The translations under genes were made by a program, and so were the position numbers. The notes below the pieces were generated by a model. It did no database searches, was not told the origin of the DNA, and saw only the letters and a list, made by a program, of their open reading frames with translations. Below, piece by piece: positions 21,837 through 35,995 of a DNA stretch of 64,000 nucleotides (its first letter is position 1; each line of letters opens with the position of its first letter). Source of the stretch: Macrotrachela quadricornifera (lineage: Eukaryota; Rotifera; Eurotatoria; Philodinida; Philodinidae); contig JAJEKB010018661.1 of the NCBI GenBank assembly GCA_022393335.1, positions 1 through 64,000 of the forward strand, read 5' to 3'.

Positions 21837-24800
21837 TTAATCTCTTTTTATTGATGATTGAGCCTTCATTGCTTTTCGTTCACGCTAAAACAAATATATA
21901 TATATATAAATTCAATAATTTAGATTTTTTTCTTACTTCACGTCTTAAAGCTTGACCAGATTCATAGAGAATTCTAGCTTTAGCAATTTGAACTTCATAT
22001 GGAGTACTTGGAATAGCATAACTAATAATAAATTTTAATGCTAAAAGAATATGCTACAATAAAAAAAATATCAAAAATAATCTATTTTACAAAATAATAT
22101 AAAAATTAATATACTTCAGCAACAGCAAAAAATAGAATATATTGAGCATCTGTGTATGATGAAAAATATTCTCGAACAGATGGTTGCATTGCAATTAATG
22201 CCGTATTACTAGCAATTGCTATAGAACTTAGAATATCAAACGCATAATACCAACTACCTAAAAATATATATTTGACAATAACTTTTTAATCATAAAAAAA
22301 AACTTAAATTACTAACCAATATTCCATGCAGGTTGAGCAAATGGACGTTGATAGACATGACAATATTTGAAAGCATCAGCACGAAGTTCAAAGATATTAT
22401 TAATCAATGCACAAATTGTAACCCATGGAAAAACCTTACAAAAATTGAATGAATATGTCTGAAGTTTCATAATAAAATTGTTTATGAATCTTTTAAAATC
22501 GATTTGACAACTGATGGGACTTTGTGAAAAAAAAGTGTTACAAAATCATTCTATGGCAACTGACAGAGAGTAGAGCAACTTTTTTAAATATTATTTTTTA
22601 TTTTAAATTTCTTATCTGATCATAAATACAATATGACTTGAATAACTAGAAAGGCCAACGGAAGTTAACGATTAAGAAAAATAGTAAATATATATTATTA
22701 ATACCGAATATTGATTTTCATATACATTCAATGTCTGTATAAAAAGAAACAATTCAGTTTTTAGAACTGTTTTATGAGTATCCTATAGTTCCTGAACCAT
22801 TATTTGTTTGATCAGCTTTTTCTCCCTTTTATGATCTCTGATATTGAAAGATATCAGACATAAATTTCTATATTTATAGATAATCAAACTTACTGCCGAA
22901 AATAAAGCCACATAACCATATTGTTCAAATATAGTTAAATAATCTCCATATGTTCCCTAGAAATAATTTAGATAAATTATAAAATAATATGTAAAAATCA
23001 AATTTCGAATTACTTCAAATGGTACTAATGTTTTTGCTTGTTTAACTGCCTCACTAACTTTTATATCTTCTGATCCTCGTTTAACTAATTGACTTTTTTT
23101 AACACGTTTAAATAAATATGGACCGATTTGTTCTGTAAATTTTAATAAAATAGCATTAACAACAACATATATTGTAAGTAACTAAAAAATATATTAAATT
23201 CTTAAATTTTTAAATATATTCTTTTTTTTTATATCTTTACTTGGGCAACATTTCCATAATTAGCATTAAAAAATGCTTCATAAAATAAACCAACAAAACA
23301 ATTTACAAAGTAAAAAACAAATAATTTTGATGTTAAATTATTTTCATAAGCTGTTTGAAGACGATGATTTTCTAAAATAAACAAAATTAATAATTCGTTT
23401 TCTTTTATTTTTATTTTTATTTTTTGTTACCAAAATTATTCATAAATATTGCTAATTTTTTATAAATAACATTCAGTGGAACAATAAGTAATGCATAACC
23501 AGCTGATGGTAACATACGAATAAATTGTGTTTGAATTAAAAGTACAGATTTTTCTAATGGATAATTATCATATGTAGTTTTTTGAACGCGATAATATGTA
23601 AAATAAATCCATAATGATAATGCTAAACAACCTGTTATTATTGGATAAGTAACTAAATATTTTTTTAATATTCGTTTCCATCTAAATAAATATACTAAGA
23701 TAATTTAATCATTTATCTTTTGGTATTAATTCAAACGAATTAATAATATGCTAATGGTAATGTTAAATTTGAATGAAGTCATTTTACTGTTAAAGTATAG
23801 AATCAATCAAAAATAATCTATCCATATTGAAAGGTATAAAAATTGGAAATTTATAGCTGTTGCCAAAAAAACCTTTCACAAAACTAATTTTTTTGTCTTT
23901 AGGGAGGAACTATGAAACTCATTTGTTCCTGCTATTCATCGTGAAGCAAACATTTCACTTAGGACTATCTATTACAATTAATAATAAATTGAAACAAACC
24001 AATTCATTTAAGTACCGATGTAGAAATGATTCACTACATGTCCTTAGTGGAATAGAAAGAGAAAACCTATGGTTCAATATATTCAATGTAATAATGCAAT
24101 AACCATTAAAGAAATAAAAGAAAATTCATTGAAAATGCACTATAAAATAGTATTTACATCAACAATAAACACTTTTGTTGAAATTGACCTCTACAACATG
24201 ACAGTCATCACAAACACTCATGTCATATTACTAAAGAATTCATCAACAATAATCTTGTAAAGAATATCTAGTCGACCGTAAAATACAAAGTTGAAAAAAG
24301 AAAATCAAAAAGTAGTGATGAACTTGAACTCTTTTCAGCTGAAGAATTTTAAAATACTATAATTCATCTTGTCAAACATTTTGTAATATACTTAGAAAAA
24401 AAGATGTTTGTCTCTTATTACTTCTGAAGATAAATGAATACAATATTGAAATATACTATTTGATAGTACTCGTCCTAGGCTATCAACCAGTATACAAAAC
24501 TACTTGAGAGCGACATATATATATTTACGTTACACGATGTGCAAGTTTTTTTGGCGACAGCTGCATATATTACAGATTTGTCTTCGGTTAACAAGTAGTT
24601 TGGCAAATGAAATATAGTTCGATACGAGCAGAGGTAATTATTTTTGAATTGAAACCACATTTTTCAGTTTCAGAAAGAAAAGCATAACAGAACATGCAGA
24701 GTGTCTATCTTTTTTTCACCAAAAGTTATTGAGAAAAGGGTATAAGTTGGATTTTAATAACTGACCATCAACTCTAATAGAATGATTTAACAACAAAAAA

Positions 24801-26079
24801 CATTTTTTCTGCCACTTACTATGTATAAATAAGAATTATACAAGATTATTTTCTTACGTTGGATATCGTCGTTCTAATTTATTTGTTACTGGTGAACGTT
24901 GTAAAGTTCCATAATAAAGTGAACGAGGACGTTCAAAAATGTTTAAATCTAATGAACCCCATTGATAAGCAAGTTTATTACTTAAACGTTTCCAATATTC
25001 AATCTAAATAAAACTTGTATGAATTCTAATAAATAATTTTATATATTAATTTCTTACAAATATACTCCACCAAATAACATTAAAACAGCAAAATAATGAA
25101 TATTTGAGAAAATCTGAACATGGCCACAAGATAACAAAAATACCTGAAAAGAAAACTAAATATTAAAAAAGTAAAATAAATAAATAAATATACCCAATAA
25201 AGATGTTGGTATAAGTGCTTTTGTATAAAATTCAAGAAATGCAAAATAATATGCAACATTGTCACCAAAATAATTTCGAACTTTATCTATAAGAAAAATT
25301 TAATATATTTCATTGATAAATTTTTTTTTGATTACGAATATCTTGTGATTTAAAGAATGCATCTTTTGATTTGAACCAATCATATTCAATTAATTTAAGA
25401 TCTTCTTTATCATGTAATGGAAAAATACTAACAACAAAATCAAGATCATGAAGAAGTCCAACTGAATAAAATAAAATTTTTTCATTCTTATTTTTAGTTT
25501 TTTGTATTTATTTTACATACGAATAGTATCATTAGATGTTATTGATTTTGTTGGAACTCCTGGTACAAATTCTTCATTTTCCATTGGTCGTATATATTGT
25601 ATTTCTTCCCAAATAATACGTTGTTTTTCAGATTTAAGTAAAAAATTATTTGGATTGTCTAATAAATAAATATTTTATTTTTCTTATTAGACAAAGAAAA
25701 ACAAATTTATGAAAATATTTTACCAGAATTCTCAAAATGACCAATATCTGAAATAAGAAATTCTCGTAAAGATTTATTTTTATATGGTTTTTTAATTTGT
25801 AATTCTTCGGCACCAGCTAATAAACGATGAAGTGTTGCACCAATTAAAAGAATATCATCCTAAAAAGAGAAATAAAGAATATTCCTATGAAAAGAAAGAT
25901 GTAATTCTAACATGACTTTCAGAATCAGAATCATATCGAACAAGTAAATCAGCACCATCATCATCATCTTGACTTGCAGTTAATCGTTTAATTACCCATT
26001 GTTTTGTTTCATTTGGTATTAGAGAAGAAAATTGAAAAACAACAAGTGGTTCAAAATTTGAATTATCACCTGATAACAT
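21837..26079 (-). CDS. ANO10: Anoctamin, ANO10 (TMEM16K) type
   Basis: About 15 exons on the minus strand, roughly 640 residues (human ANO10 is 660). It starts at 26079 ([19 protein letters not shown]), then a cytosolic N-domain, about ten membrane helices and a C-terminal [18 protein letters not shown]. Diagnostic blocks: [92 protein letters not shown], and [19 protein letters not shown]. Anoctamins are calcium-regulated ion channels or lipid scramblases; ANO10 is an endoplasmic reticulum scramblase in mammals. Exon edges (minus order): 26079-25912, 25859-25724, 25658-25521, 25461-25336, 25286-25194, 25143-25058, 25003-24858, 23681-23431, 23371-23241, 23181-23014, 22956-22894, 22434-22317, 22257-22115, 22054-21937, 21884-21837; one edge is off by a nucleotide. 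Introns 23682-24857 and 22435-22893 are unusually long and hold no gene I can see. Confidence 0.9.
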
Positions 26080-28117
26080 TTTATATCAATATTTAGTAAA
26101 TCTAAATAATTTATATTAATCATTAAAAAATTAAATTAAATTCATCAATCAAAAAAAAATCAATTTACGGAATAATTGTTAGAAATATAAACAGATAGAT
26201 TTTCAAGTATTAAAACAGAGACTAAAATGATTAACTATCCGAGGTGCTAAAAAGCGTTCGAACTCAAGTTTTGTTCACCGCTATGGTACACATAAAGTAG
26301 AAAAAGTCTAAAAGGATATTTCTCCAAGTTGTGATTTAGCTGAGATATCGACTATTTACTATACTTTTTCCTGTAAGGTATTCTTTTTACCAATAAAATC
26401 AAAGTTTCGAATTTTGACATGAAACTTTGCCTATATCAAGACTCTAACTAAACTAGTATATCCACAAAGTTTCAAAATTTCTGAATATATTATTTTCAAG
26501 ACAATAGTATGTTAACATAAAGACACTTTCATGAATATTGTTTTATGTGAAGGTATTTTGGAAAATCTATATCTCGAAGGTAACATGTCTAAAAATTCTG
26601 AAACTTTCTAAATAAGTTAGTCTAGTTGAGGCATCGATCTAAGTAATGTTTCACATCAAAATTCGAAATTTTGATTTTATTGGTAAGAAGAAGATCCTAC
26701 AGGAAAACTATAGTAAATAATCGATATCTCAGCTAAATTACAACTTAGAGAAATATCTTTTCATGGTTTTTCTAGTCTATACATACTATACTTGCGAACA
26801 AAATTTCAGCTCAAAAGCGTTTTAGCATTTCTGGTAGTTCTCTTATAAGATAAATGAGCAATTAGGATTACACACGTCTTGAAAGCTTAAAGTCAGTTAT
26901 TATCCTTCTCTCGAATAAGACAAAAAATAGGATTATTTCCTTATTGAACTACGTTAAACAGCTTTCAAAACTTATCTTTTCTAGATTTTTCTATAAATCT
27001 CATTATATATATATCTTAGTCTAACCAAAAGAATTATACTCAGTGTGAATACCAACTTTTCAGAACCACGTTTCTTTTATGAGAAGGTTAAAATACTTTA
27101 TATACTACTAATAAATAAATATAAAAAGACTCTCATATTTCCTCACCAAGTTAGAAATCAAACTTTTTTGCTGAACTGTATTCAATTACATAGTTTTAAT
27201 TGTGGTTAATGGGTTACATTAATAGACAAAATAATATATTGAAATTTTTTTAGCGTGAATATTAAAAGCGACTGGTACATTTACCACTGATTAACTATAT
27301 CTACTATATAAATGGCTCTTATTCAATAAGTATGTTAGACACTACTGGAATTGATTAGAATTTCAGTTACATCCTCTCATTCAACTGGTTCACCCAAGTA
27401 TGATTATTTCTTTTATGATTCATTGTTGCATCTAATTCGTGAAAAATCAGCCAATAGACAAAAACTAAAAATTTTTCGAAATAATTTTTGAAACCAAAAT
27501 AAAAAAAAAATTTTCTTTATAAAATATATTTATATTAAAAATGATTTTTTCATAATTTTTTTCATTAAATAAAATCGAATAGACAATCAATCCATAGATT
27601 ACCTTCTGTAGAGTATTTCTCACATAAACAGTTTTCCATTTTTTTTTTGGTGTGTGTATATTATTGTATCATCGTTTTAAAATTTTTTTTTCTTGTTTAT
27701 TGAAAATCTGCATATGATGTCTATTTATATATAAGACAGATTAGTCTGATTAATTTTGAAAGAAATATTTCTTTGGCTGATGCAGAATTAATTGATATTT
27801 ACATTTTTTTTAAAAATCAGTCCAATGATGAGAAAAAGACGATTGAAGAACATTTTAATTATGAGACGAATGAACAACTACTTCATATTCTTGTTTAAAA
27901 AAAATATTGAATAAACAAGAAATATGAATTTATATTTTAAATTTTAAAGTAGCAGTTCATTCGCCTTATGTTATGTGGGTTCTAATGATGTCTGATTATG
28001 AGATCTGAGGACTTGATTTATTTATAAAATTTCTATTAATTTTTAATAGAAAAAAACTAAGATATTTTATTTTATTTTATTTTATAGATCAACATCCGAA
28101 TAGTTGAAAATTAAATA
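26080..28117. other. Divergent intergenic region between ANO10 and eL13
   Basis: About 2 kb. Apart from the inverted repeat at 26232-26852, it is AT-rich with no recognisable gene. Promoters of both flanking genes must lie here. Confidence 0.4.
26232..26852. repeat. Imperfect palindrome (MITE-like), arms about 300 nt
   Basis: The left half (from AACTATCCGAGGTGCTAAAA) matches the reverse complement of the right half (ending TTTTAGCATTTCTGGTAGTTC) along almost its whole length, centre near 26541, with perhaps 75-85% identity by eye. The best shared block is TTTAGCTGAGATATCGA (left) and its complement (right). No coding capacity. Probably an old foldback or MITE element. Confidence 0.75.
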
Positions 28118-28814
28118 ATGAAACATAACAACGTTATCCCAAATGCTCACTTTCATAAAAAGTGGCAATTACATGTTCGTACATGGTTTGATCAAGCAAG
28201 TCGTAAAGCTCGACGACACCGAAAACGTTTAGTTAAAGCTCAACGTGTTGCTCCTCGACCAGCCAAAGGTTCATTACGCCCAGTTGTTCATGGTACAACA
28301 CGTCGTTACAATATGAAAGTTCGTGCTGGCCGTGGTTTTTCATTAGATGAAATACGTGCTGCTGGTCTTCATCCAAAATATGCTCGAACAATCGGTATTT
28401 CAGTTGATCATCGACGACGTAATAAATCAACTGAAGCTTTTCAAGTAATATAAATTATAGAAACAAAATATTTTATTTATTTTCTATTATTATTTTTTTT
28501 TTAAGCTCAATGTTCAACGTTTGAAACAATATCTTGGCAAACTTATATTATTTCCATTGAATTCTGGCAAACCTAAGAAGAACGATGCTAAACCAGAAGA
28601 AACTAAAGTAGCAGTACAACATAAAAAACGTGTCATGCCCGTTAAACAACGAACAACACGTGAAAAAGCACGACCAGTCAATGATGCTGATACAAAATTC
28701 CATGCTTTTCAAGCTTTACGTATGGCTCGTGCTGATGCTCGTTTAATTGGTCAACGTGAAAAGAAGGCCAAACAAGCCGCTGAAGATGAAAAGAAACCCA
28801 AGAAAGAAAAATAA
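28118..28814 (+). CDS. RPL13: 60S ribosomal protein eL13 (L13)
   Basis: Two exons (28118-28444 and 28506-28814, phase 0) give 211 residues, the same length as human eL13. Motifs: [18 protein letters not shown] at the start, [54 protein letters not shown], then [20 protein letters not shown] and a Lys-rich end. It is a structural protein of the large ribosomal subunit. A T-rich tract ending in TATAG lies 31 nt before the ATG, so the 5' untranslated region is either spliced or trans-spliced. The ATG sits in the usual place relative to the family, so the start is secure. Confidence 0.96.
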
Positions 28815-30123
28815 ACTTTTATTTTATAGTTGTTTTTGTATCCTATTTATTTGGGTTGACAAGAATTAAAATAAAATCAGAACAACATCTGACCGACAAA
28901 ATTTATGTCGGGATATAACAAAATATTTATTAGAATTCTTTTATTTAATTAAAAAAAAATAAAAGTAAAAAAAAAACGAGACAAATACTGATCACTCTTT
29001 TCTCAATGATCATATAACTATGACAAGAGGAATAATTATCTTCGTCATAATGTATTGAAAATTAATATATATTAGATTGCCTAGTATTTTAAATTAAATA
29101 TAAAAATAAAATAAAATATATTTCTACATTATATTTCGTACTTTAAAAAAAATTAACAGATATTGAATTATTACTATGATTCATTTATTAAACATCAGAG
29201 CAATCGTAATTATTTAACAAGAAGAAAAGATACATATCAAATATTAGACAACAAAATCGAAGTAGTATAACACAATAAATATATATCCTATTAAAAAAAA
29301 TTTACTCGATTGTTTAAGAGAATTTTATTTTAATTGTTGTTTATTTTTAACAAACATCATTTCTTGCAATGAATTCATACATAAAAAGAATTATCTTTTA
29401 TTGATCATTATATCAATATCGATAATAAATGCAATATGCACAGTATTTTCCTACTATCGTTATGATGATGTGTCAATTCGTAGTTGAATATTTTATAAGA
29501 AATATCAAGTAGGAAAGAACAGTTAATTAGAAAGCATTTGGAACTACTTTTATTACTCCTATACATCACGTTCTGAACTAGCTTGTAGTTTTTCTATACA
29601 AAAAAAAATGTCTCTGCGGTTACAGGATTTAATTAATGCAACATACATAAAGAAATCTTTAGTAGAATGTTATTGCGTATTACTTACAATCTCTTACTAC
29701 TTATACACTTTCTTATCATAAAAGAATTAAAACAGCGTATTTTTGAGTACATTCATCGAAATTTATTCTACGAATATGGCTTCTATGCATACGATAGAAT
29801 TTCCAATGGTAAAAGTATTGTTAGATAGTACATTCTAAATCTTATTAAGATTTTAGAACATACCATCTGTGTTGTTTCGTGAACGCTCCTTACCAATTGT
29901 TTTTTTTACTATTGCATTGATATATGATCTGTCTGTTTAATTTCTATTATATACATATATTTTAGTTGAAAAATTATATGAAAATGTATTTGTTTTCATG
30001 GATAAAAAACATAATATGTATTTTTTATTTAAAATTTTTTACAAATATTTCACAACAATAACTAGACAATAAAGAGTTATTAAAGAAATACAATAATCAA
30101 AAGAAAACAAACAGTATTATATT
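28815..30123. other. Convergent intergenic region between eL13 and BBS7
   Basis: AT-rich DNA of about 1.3 kb with no recognisable gene or strong repeat. Confidence 0.4.
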
Positions 30124-33100
30124 TTATAATGAATTAAAAAATTCAATGAAAACTTGTGGTTGAGAAAATGATGTATTAAGTTTGTCAAATAAAATTGGAA
30201 TTTTTGCTTTAACATTTGTACCTTGAAATTTATGTTTATCAATAAATAAATCAGCAACCATACCTATATTAAATAAATAATTAAAAAAAAAAGAAAATAT
30301 TTCGAAATTAAATATAAACTTACTACATAAACGATTAAGATGCACTGGTGTTTGTTTATATTGTTCACGTATAGAATCAGCATTTTCAAGTACATTTCGA
30401 TGTTCAGGTGTTAAAATCTCACCAGATGAACCATCCATAATTAATTCTTTTAATGGTTCAATTAAATTATATTTATCTGTTAAAGTTTTATAATATGCAA
30501 TCATTGGAAGCATCTGACTAAGTGTTGATGCTATTGTTTCATTACTTAATTCTAATAAAAAAAAAGAAACATTAAATGAAATATTTTAATAATTAAATAG
30601 AGAAATTTTATATTTCTTACCATAAGAAATATTTAAAGTTATTTTTTTTTCTGTGGCTTTTTTACTCATAACATCTTTGAGTATTGATATAGTTGAAACA
30701 TTTTCCGAACGAAAAATCGCTTCTTCTTGTCTAAATAAAATAAAAAAAAAACTTTTTTTTTATTGCATTTTAATAATTATTTCTTCTATATTTGAAGCCG
30801 ATTTTGGTATATTGAGACTAGATTCTTTGAAATAAATCTTTTCAAAATATTATTCATACCTGTATATACATTCAAGTTGTGTTTGTAAAAATATATTTGT
30901 ATAAGTTAATCGATTTTCTTTATCAACGGGTGGTCGTTCTGGTACATCAGCAAGACAAAATTGTATCCATGAATGAATTTCTGCATAACTAAATGAACCA
31001 GTTATTTTCATTGTATTCATTCGTCTAAAATAAAAATAAAAAGCTTATTGAAAAAAAGAAAAGAAATATTAATTTATATTTTTAAAATACTTATTCGGAT
31101 CAATCGATGTTGTACTTCTTTGATGTAATGATAATGGTTTAATTGTATGTCGTCGAAGCATTGAACATCGTGGTTGAATTTTTGATGTTATATATAATTG
31201 TAATGTTCCATAATGACCTTCAATTGTTCGTATATGCATTTCTAAACGTGTTGTATTTACTTGACAACGATATGTAACCAGTACTGCATTATTATCCTTT
31301 TGAATTTTATAAAAAATAAAAATTAAAAATAAATAAATTTCGAATATACTTTTGAATCACAATCACTAAAACTCATAACAGCGGAATTTTTTTCAACATC
31401 AAGTATATCCAAAATAACATCACATTGTAAAAGAACATTATCAATTGGTATTTCACTTTCAATTGTTAAATTATATGTTGCATCATCACGATTTAATTCA
31501 AAACGATCATTAACACGAAATTCACGTATAGTTGATAGAGCACGTGTATTAGATTTTATTGCATCTTGATAACGATCACGTGTAATTATTAATTTTCTTT
31601 GTAATTCTTCAACTTCATTTCTAAATTAAATTTTTATTAAAAACAGAAACAAAAGGAAAGATTTGAAAATGTTTTTATTTTTAATTTATTTTATTTACTT
31701 GAGTTCATCTATTTTATATTTAAGATCATCATTTTGAGCATTAACAACTTCACCACCTAATTCATTTTGTAATGGTTGAGAAGTTAAACCAAATACCCAA
31801 CCTAGAATAAATAAAGAATACTTATAAAAGAATTGGAAAATAACCTTTATTTTAATTTTTACCTTGATATGTACAACATACTAATTCATCATAATTTGGA
31901 TTACCAACTGTTCCACCTTCAATATTAGTAATACTTTCTGTACCATTCTAAGATAAAAAACATTATTTGTTAGTCTTTGATTGAAAATATTTTTTGATAG
32001 AAGCAACTTTGAAAATGTCTATCTGTATAAGATTTATTTGTTTTCAAGAAGTGTTCGATAGTTGTTTTTAAACAGATGTTTTTATCCTTGTCTCTTTTCA
32101 TGAAAATTTTACTTCAAGTTGCATTGAAATGCAATCTGACGAGAATTATGTTAGTGATCCAATCCTCAGATGTATAAATGAATATAATTTATCAGTAAAG
32201 AAATCAGATCAGAACAAGATGTTTTGATAAATGATATCAAAACATGGTAAATAGCATAAAATGAACAAATATAATCACAAATAGTACTTTGAAAGTAACC
32301 GACAAAATTTATAAAGGACGAAAATATATTTCACGAACGTCTACCATTATCAAAATTTAAAATATTAGCATTTAAAATTGTTGAAAAATGGTCAAAATCA
32401 TAGCAAAAAAATTAAATCAATATAATGGCAAGCAAATAATATTACTGGATTTATTGATCATTGGATATTCACGGATTAAATAAAACAAAATCAATACTTT
32501 CAACCGAATTTGATAATTTAATTCGACATTAGATACTTGCTGGAAACAAAACACACATTTTCAATGCTGAAATTAATGTTATGAAGAAAATGAAATGGTA
32601 TTCTTCTAATCAATAATCGATATAAAAAAAAATTTGAGATTTGGTCTGTTATATTGCCCAAAAAGTTATGACTGATTCAATATTTTTTTATTACTGCTAA
32701 GTATACTAGTTTTACTGAATTGTATCGATAAAAGAAATTGGGTTTTCAAATTATTTACTAATGGTGATCCTAATTCTTTATGCATCAGTAATATTGAGCA
32801 ATTAATTATATGTCTTTGTAAATTAATATTAGTAGGAAGTAAACGTTAGAAAAGTACAAAGATTTTATTGATAGTATAGTATTGTTTAAGCGGCATTTTA
32901 GTGTGAACTAAACTAAGACGATTAAGAAAATAGACAATGATAACAATATTCGTTTGATAACAGTTATTGAAAGCTTTTTCTTCAAAATTAATGAATCTTA
33001 TACAGATAGACGTTATAGTGATTGTTTTATGTAATAGCAAAATCCACTGGTTCCTAACTTCCTTCTATCAAAACTTAGTTTTAATTTAAGAACACCGGAT

Positions 33101-34781
33101 GTCTTTTAGACTAAACAAAATACATATGAATTTATTTAGTGATACCGGAAATTTAATTAAAATACAAATAATGACTTGAAGTAACGGCATTATTATAGAA
33201 TAATTCTAGGAAGAAGGGAGCTGAGCTCTCTCTCTAATCATATGATTAGACGAATCACCCTTCATTCTACTCTGATTACATCACTAATTTGGACAGTACA
33301 CAAAATACAACATGTATCAAAATTTTGATAAATGGATTTTAGAAAATAATGCTAAAAAATGCCATTTAAAGAACGTAAGATTTTGAACAGAGTAATGGAC
33401 ATTTAAATTCTTTTTTCCACTTTACCTAATCCTTTTAGCGGTATAAGAGGAGATTGAAAAGAATTTAAAGTTTTATGCTTTTTAAAATAATTCATATAAT
33501 TTTACGCAATTTAATAAAATATGATAACTTACATAAGTATATTTTAAAATAGGTTCATCAGTTGTTTCAAAATTATATACTTCAACAGTACCATCTTCAC
33601 GTGCAACAATCATATCTGGTACACCATCAGCCAATATATCAAAAAAATCAATAGCACTTATACCCGATAAATGTTTTGGATTAGCTATTTCCCATTTTGT
33701 ACTTGTTGAAATACTTTTATTTTTTAAAAATAAATTATTTAAAAATAGAAGATATATTTTAAATAGCAAACCTTCCAATCTCAAGTTGACCAAGACGACC
33801 ATCGGATGTACCATAAACAATTTCACTTTTTGTTGGACCTAAAAGTAAATAATAATATTCTTGTTTTTTTTGGTATTATATCGTTTAACCTCCAGTCTTA
33901 TTTGAAAGTATTAAAGTTGTTGGAATACCGGGAACTTCCGCTTCATATAAAACAGATGATCTCTAAAAACAAAAGAAAATAATTTTCTTAATCTTAATTC
34001 TATTTATTTATTATGTACATTTAATGGTCTTAATAATCGATCTTGACAAGCAATAACAGGCATTGGTTGAATTGGAAGTGGAAGAATAACAATATCATTC
34101 ATTTTTGCTGCAAATGTTGCAGAATCTATTTCTTTTGATTCAACATAATGTGTATATGTTGTATCCGTACATGTATATAAACTTGAACCAAGTACACTCC
34201 TTTTATTTTATTAGAATTAAAAAATAAATCAAAGATCAAAACAAAACAAAAATATACTTCATATAACTTACATACATCGAATTGGATCACTAACATTTGT
34301 ATCAAATACATAAAATTGTTTACCTTTTTTTGAATAACCTCGTACTTCAGTTTCTGCTGCAACAAATATTCGATCAGGTATTTCACCTATTCGACCACCA
34401 AGTTCTATTCGACTAATACGTTTTCCAGGAGCAGTTTTAAATATAGCCTAAATAATAAAATAAAATTTCAATTAGATATTTATATGATTTAATTAATTTA
34501 CAGTTGTATCTTTTTTACGAATAGAAAATAATTGAACAGTTCCATTACTTTCACCTAATGCAATCTAGAAATAAAATCATAATAAAATGAAAATGAAATT
34601 ATTAATAATATACCTTTTGACTTTCTTTTTTGACACTATCACGGGATAATAATCGCATACATTTTGATGTTACTGATGATATTGTCTTTAAAAAAAACAA
34701 AAACTATAATTAAATAAAAAAGAAATTTTTATGATTCAATACTTTAAGATAATCGACACGATTTAATTGTAATTCAAGCAT
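30124..34781 (-). CDS. BBS7: Bardet-Biedl syndrome 7 protein (BBSome subunit)
   Basis: Sixteen exons on the minus strand sum to 719 residues (human BBS7 is 715). It starts [12 protein letters not shown], followed by a beta-propeller ([87 protein letters not shown]), a short coiled coil, a GAE-like domain ([20 protein letters not shown]) and a helical C-terminus ([19 protein letters not shown]). BBS7 forms part of the BBSome coat that moves membrane proteins in cilia. Exons, 5' to 3': 34781-34743, 34685-34614, 34564-34502, 34447-34272, 34199-34019, 33962-33890, 33838-33772, 33713-33533, 31947-31863, 31801-31699, 31620-31350, 31296-31091, 31024-30860, 30730-30621, 30551-30324, 30263-30124. Intron 31948-33532 (1,585 nt) is far longer than the rest. 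Confidence 0.94.
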
Positions 34782-35995
34782 TTTATAATTTAAAGATAAT
34801 CTATTTGTTCTTTATTAGAAAAGTAATAAAAAAAAAGAACCATAAGTCAAATAATTGTTGCGGTGAGAGCCTTCATTTTTCTTAACATTTTTTATTGAAC
34901 TGAATATGTACGTCATCTATCTTCTATGAATAAATTTTACTATAATGTAATTAATATCTAATTATGGGTTTATTTATCCAATATAAATACTACTATCGAT
35001 TGAATTGATCATATTCGACAATCCAAATATATTCGAATGTTTATGATTTATAATAAACTTATAAATCAAATGTAATTAATATACATTTATATTTTATCTT
35101 TTTTTTCTTGCTCAAATATGATTTGTCGACTGATTTATTCATCCTATCTTGTTTTTTTTTTGTGTTAAAAGCAAAAGAAGAAGAAGAAAAATTGAAGGAG
35201 CAAGGAATAAAAAAAAAACAATTGCTTCATCAATCATGTGCATGATGTGAGAACACGAATCGTTATGTGTCGAGTGCCATATTTTTTTGTGTCTTTTCAT
35301 TCAACTATTTTTTTTTGTATGATTAATAACCTGTTACTATATAACATTTACTAGAGATCGTTTCAACCTAAATTTTTACTTTTGTTTTGCATTATTCAGT
35401 CTTACTAATACTTTTCTGTAATAGTTGAAAATAAAGAGTTAAAATATAGGTGTTTTTACATCCCAAATTTCTTTACTATTTCAAATATCAGAATGTCCGA
35501 ATTGATTTTAAAATGTAGCCAGACCCTAGCGATTCAACTGAATAAAGTTCGATGTATCAGGTTTGATTCTCCTCGTGAAAGATGTAATAAATAAAGAATG
35601 CATTGTCGAGTAGTTGACTTTTGACACATATGAAGCAGCATAATTGAAAACGCTGATTTGATTAGGTTCTACAGCTAATCGTTCCCATTAATTTAAGATC
35701 AATCGTAGCTTTCTAATGTTTCAAATGGAAAAGAAATCCGAAATATATTGAGTCATTCAAAGAAAAAATTTTATTTGGAGATAAATTCCGACAGACATTA
35801 CTTATTTGTGAACAAACCTCTTTTCTTTTTGGATGAAGGCTTCAAAACCTCTGTAATACTCTTAAATCTCGTCATATAATTAATAAATCCTACTGTATTC
35901 GATAATAGATCCCTTGCTGAAAAAATTCACTTTTTCTGGGTGATAAGAAGCCTCACAAAAAAGGGTAAATATCTTTATTTTTAGATTTTAAAGAC
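34782..35995. promoter_or_regulatory. Divergent upstream region of BBS7 and the stefin gene
   Basis: About 1.2 kb, AT-rich, no gene recognised. An AAGAAGAAG run lies near 35175. I could not identify X-box-like motifs with confidence. Confidence 0.35.

Noticed and set aside
28233..28430. 65-codon minus frame
   Set aside because: Antisense of the eL13 first exon.
35490..35580. Possible tRNA-like B box (GGTTTGATTCT)
   Set aside because: Too many mismatches to the box consensus, and no cloverleaf could be folded by eye.
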